The notes under the pieces: model-generated
What the model saw: only the letters and a program-made list of their open reading frames with translations
Told to the model about the DNA's origin: nothing
Databases searched by the model: none
Translations under genes and position numbers: made by a program
Shown here: positions 14,156 through 16,390 of the stretch, piece after piece
Layout: every line of letters begins with the position of its first letter
Position numbering within the stretch: the first letter of the stretch is position 1
DNA from: CANHEE01 sp043777755
Lineage (GTDB): Bacteria > Bacteroidota > Bacteroidia > Chitinophagales > Saprospiraceae
Reading direction: 5' to 3'
Length of the DNA: 16,390 nt
Assembly: GCA_043777755.1 (NCBI GenBank)
Contig: JAYWHK010000331.1
Coordinates: 1 to 16,390, forward strand

Positions 14156-14668
14156 TCACTGTTCATTTTTAGCATAATTTTCATAACCATCACGCTCCAA
14201 ACGTTCATATTTTTCACGTACTTGGTCAGCCAATTTTGCTTTATAATTGATGATAAACTGTTGTAAATGAACCTGTTCTGTACTCAGAATCTGTGCTGCC
14301 AAAATCCCAGCGTTTTGAGCTGCATTGAGCGCAACGGTTGCTACGGGAATCCCATTTGGCATTTGCAAAATAGACAAAATACTGTCCCAGCCATCTAAGG
14401 AATTTGATGATTTTATCGGAACGCCAATCACAGGTAAAGGCGATATAGATGCCACCATGCCAGGCAAATGTGCCGCAGCACCTGCTCCTGCAATAATCAC
14501 TTTTACGCCACGCAAATGCGCATTTTTAGCGTACTCGAACAAGCGTTCAGGTGTTCGATGTGCCGAAACAATCGTCACTTCCGTCTCGATTTTAAATTCT
14601 TCTAATAACTCCGCAGCTTTTTTCATTACAGAAAGGTCGCTGTCCGAACCCATGATGATACTTACCAT
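14156..14668 (-). CDS. purE: N5-carboxyaminoimidazole ribonucleotide mutase (PurE, class I)
   Basis: Converts N5-CAIR to 4-carboxy-AIR in de novo purine synthesis, normally after PurK. At 170 residues it has the standard class I length. Motifs include GSDSD (7-11, phosphate/substrate binding), SAHRTP (35-40, with the catalytic His37), the glycine-rich GAGAAAHLPG (61-70) with the second active-site His, and SISPLPVIGVP, GWDSILSILQMP and NAGILAAQIL. No purK is adjacent, so PurK must be elsewhere if this organism uses the two-step route. Upstream there is an AT-rich spacer with AATTGATAATGA-type simple repeats and then the CACGGAG element. No clear -7 box was found. Confidence 0.96.
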   Translation of the reverse strand: MVSIIMGSDSDLSVMKKAAELLEEFKIETEVTIVSAHRTPERLFEYAKNAHLRGVKVIIAGAGAAAHLPGMVASISPLPVIGVPIKSSNSLDGWDSILSILQMPNGIPVATVALNAAQNAGILAAQILSTEQVHLQQFIINYKAKLADQVREKYERLERDGYENYAKNEQ

Positions 14669-14748
14669 AAAATAATGAATAATTGATAATGAAAAATTGA
14701 TAATTCCTGTAGTAATTTTGCTGTTTATAAAGTGCTTTAACTGAAAAA

Positions 14749-14888
14749 TTGCTATTTTTTACCACGGAGGAGCGGAGAACACAGAGTTTGACAAAAAAAT
14801 TAGCCTTAGGCTAATTTTTTTGCCTCCGTGACCTCCGTTTTTCCGTGGTAAAATAAAAAATCTTCGATTTTTTTCGACGCTAAACAGT
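14749..14888 (-). repeat. CACGGAG hairpin element, copy B
   Basis: Reverse complement of the element at 5742-5882. The 89-nt core is at 14761-14849, with the central perfect stem A-run TTAGCC-tta-GGCTAA T-run. The conserved second hairpin is at 14855-14873. As with copy A, it lies downstream of one gene (the 269-residue secreted protein) and upstream of the next (purE), and reads in their direction of transcription. Confidence 0.85.
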
Positions 14889-14938
14889 TACCATAAAATG
14901 TTGTAAACCAGATACTTAAAAGACTTACTGACTTATTC

Positions 14939-15748
14939 TTAATCCATCAACTCCAACGAATTGGCAATCATTTTAGCCCAAATTTCGTAGTCATTTTTGA
15001 AATAATTGATGTGACTTCCCGAAAAAATATGTACACCATTACCGTCTAAACCTACGATGGTCAAAAGGTGAAATTTTATGTTCTGATTGTCGTTGTCCAA
15101 GCCTTTGTAAGTACGAAAAACGCCACGTTTTCCGTAATCTGTTTTTTGTACTAATTCTATTTTTGAAGGATATAATTCATTGATATTGAAGTGATTGTGT
15201 ACTTCGTTCATTGTTTTAATATCGTGTGGCAAAACCTTTAACCAACCACGGATATTTTCTTTTTTTAAAATAAAAACACCATCTTGTTCTGTTGCTTCCC
15301 AGTTTTCGTCGGGAAGATTAAAAGCGATTTTTCCGTTGCTGGAAAACATTCGATTTCCTGTCGGAAAAGGAATTTCCAACGCAGCTTTTTTTACAGGAAA
15401 ATCATAGGAAGACGGAGCTTCATACTCGTAATCGTCGGCTTTATTCAGCGTCAGATGATAGCCTTGTGACGTGAGCAACAAGGTATTTTCTTGCATCAAA
15501 ATATTAAACGATGTCGTATCTTTTTCATAAGTGAAAAAACCATCTAAAAAACCATCTCGTTGTCGTGCATGACCGCTGTGATAGCCGCCATCTTTGGTCA
15601 AATCCACCTCGAAAGTAGAACCATTGTCTTTAATAATCAGATTTGTATGCCCTTCTCTGTCCACAAAATGACCAGCATAAGACTGTGTTTTTTGAGCAAA
15701 AAGAAATTGTGTTGCGCTTAAAAATAAGGGTAAAAATAGTTTTTTCAT
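14939..15748 (-). CDS. Secreted protein of unknown function, 269 residues
   Basis: I do not recognise a named family. The signal peptide is clear (MKKLFLPLFLSATQFLFA, cleavage before Gln19). The mature N-terminal part (about 19-105) reads YAGHFVDREGHTNLIIKDNGSTFEVDL and FLDGFFTYEKDTTSFNILMQENTLLL. This is a β-rich pattern of short strands with GxF/GxL turns, as in small lipocalin-like or DUF-type barrels. A middle linker contains PSSYDFPVKKAALEIPFPTGNRMFSS. The C-terminal half (about 150-269) resembles secreted domains with mixed α/β pattern (NEVHNHFNINELYPSKIELV, and a final IWAKMIANSLEL helix). There is no lipobox Cys and no type IX sorting tail. It is probably periplasmic. It shares a strand with purE and the methyltransferase gene, but the gaps do not prove an operon. 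Confidence 0.75.
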   Translation of the reverse strand: MKKLFLPLFLSATQFLFAQKTQSYAGHFVDREGHTNLIIKDNGSTFEVDLTKDGGYHSGHARQRDGFLDGFFTYEKDTTSFNILMQENTLLLTSQGYHLTLNKADDYEYEAPSSYDFPVKKAALEIPFPTGNRMFSSNGKIAFNLPDENWEATEQDGVFILKKENIRGWLKVLPHDIKTMNEVHNHFNINELYPSKIELVQKTDYGKRGVFRTYKGLDNDNQNIKFHLLTIVGLDGNGVHIFSGSHINYFKNDYEIWAKMIANSLELMD

Positions 15749-15811
15749 TGATTAAAAAATAAAAGAATTAAGCGATTGCATATACAATAAAGCCTATCTA
15801 ACGAGATAAAG

Positions 15812-16390
15812 TTAAACAGAAACAACAGGATTATCAATCATATTTGACACTGTTTCCCAACGTTTGACTTTTGGAATTTGGATATTTTCAACAGTCGATA
15901 AATCACTTAATATTTTCTTTGCCAAAACATTTGCCATACGAACAGGAACTGCATTTCCAATCATTTTGTAGCCATCAGCAATGTTTTTATAATAAAAATG
16001 GAAAGAATCTGGAAAAGTTTGAACTCTTGCACATTCTCTAACACTCATTCTTCTATACAAATTTTCTTCGCCAGGAACAAAAATTCTTAAATTTTGCTCA
16101 ACAAATTGAAACTTTGGTGCTTGTGGATGACAAGGAGCATGACGACCACCTGCTTGAATTGTAAAAGAAACTTCATCCCAAGAACGAACTCTATTTCTTG
16201 ACATATACATAGTAGAAAAACCGCCAGTCATGTATTCATGGTTAGAAACAAGACAATTTTCGCCATTTGTATAATTGCCTTTTTGTGCAGGCAAAACATT
16301 GTCTTTTAAATCGCCAATTGCTTTCGACAATGGAATTTTATTTTCTAATGTTGTAGGATTTGGAAATTCAAATTCAATTCCTAAATCAGT
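15812..16390 (-). CDS. DNA (cytosine-5-)methyltransferase, C-terminal part (cut by window edge)
   Basis: Transfers a methyl group from S-adenosylmethionine to C5 of cytosine in a specific DNA site. The 192 visible residues are the C-terminal part: the frame is open to the last base, reading TDLGIEFEFPNPTTLENKIPLSKAIGDL at the edge. The variable target-recognition region follows, then SFTIQAGGRHAPCHPQAPK, motif IX (RECARVQTFPD) and motif X (YKMIGNAVPV), ending with a short tail. The TTG at 16330 is an internal Leu codon, not a start. The catalytic PCQ loop (motif IV) and motif I lie beyond the window. Whether it is part of a restriction-modification system or an orphan cannot be told; no endonuclease gene lies on the visible, 3' side. 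Confidence 0.92.
   Translation of the reverse strand, partial: TDLGIEFEFPNPTTLENKIPLSKAIGDLKDNVLPAQKGNYTNGENCLVSNHEYMTGGFSTMYMSRNRVRSWDEVSFTIQAGGRHAPCHPQAPKFQFVEQNLRIFVPGEENLYRRMSVRECARVQTFPDSFHFYYKNIADGYKMIGNAVPVRMANVLAKKILSDLSTVENIQIPKVKRWETVSNMIDNPVVSV

Noticed and set aside
14092..14166. Repeated AGTGAACAA/TTCACTGTT units as a possible CRISPR array
   Set aside because: Units are about 10 bp with almost no spacers and there are no cas genes; this is a self-complementary spacer.
16328..16330. TTG as the start of the methyltransferase gene
   Set aside because: The same frame continues without a stop to the window edge with methyltransferase-like sequence, so this codon is an internal Leu.
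1..16390. tRNA or rRNA genes
   Set aside because: I saw no cloverleaf with a conserved TTCGA-type arm and no rRNA-like stretch on either strand.

Overview
The window is an AT-rich chromosomal segment of a member of the phylum Bacteroidota. I base this on the product set, on secreted proteins whose signal peptides end before a Gln (…A^Q), on the lack of convincing Shine-Dalgarno sites, and on several TAnnTTTG boxes (the Bacteroidota -7 promoter element) upstream of genes. The genus cannot be fixed from sequence alone; Cytophagales or Chitinophagales would fit.

Layout, left to right. A RecF/OLD-like AAA ATPase (-) sits at the left edge, with a possible second reading frame running off the window. 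An RluD-type 23S rRNA pseudouridine synthase (-) follows. Next come a DODA/YgiD-type extradiol dioxygenase (+), a cryptochrome/photolyase (-) and a DinB-fold protein (+). Then an exported FKBP prolyl isomerase (+) ends in a strong terminator shared with a convergent 476-residue putative outer-membrane protein (-). Shikimate dehydrogenase (+) converges on an agmatinase/arginase-family enzyme (-). Thymidylate synthase (-) is followed by an exported START-domain protein (+), a PhoD-type phosphatase (-), PurE (-) and a 269-residue secreted protein of unknown function (-). The C-terminal part of a DNA (cytosine-5) methyltransferase (-) is cut by the right edge.

The genes are mostly single transcription units from unrelated pathways: aromatic amino acid, purine, dTMP and polyamine/arginine metabolism, DNA photorepair, envelope proteins. 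I see no coherent new multi-gene system fully inside the window. The only defence-type genes are the two edge genes (ATPase and methyltransferase), each with its neighbour out of view.

The most distinctive content is between genes. A 231-bp MITE-like element has perfect 18-bp terminal inverted repeats and a perfect 10-bp target duplication. A roughly 140-bp CACGGAG hairpin element occurs in two copies about 9 kb apart, in opposite chromosomal orientation but in the same orientation relative to the gene upstream of each. A roughly 145-bp ATTAGTG-type repeat occurs in two direct copies. An inverted pair of short hairpin repeats has one arm that supplies the stop codon of the agmatinase-family gene. 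Intergenic stretches over 300 bp (5644-6099, 10430-10769, 12402-12725) are largely made of these elements.
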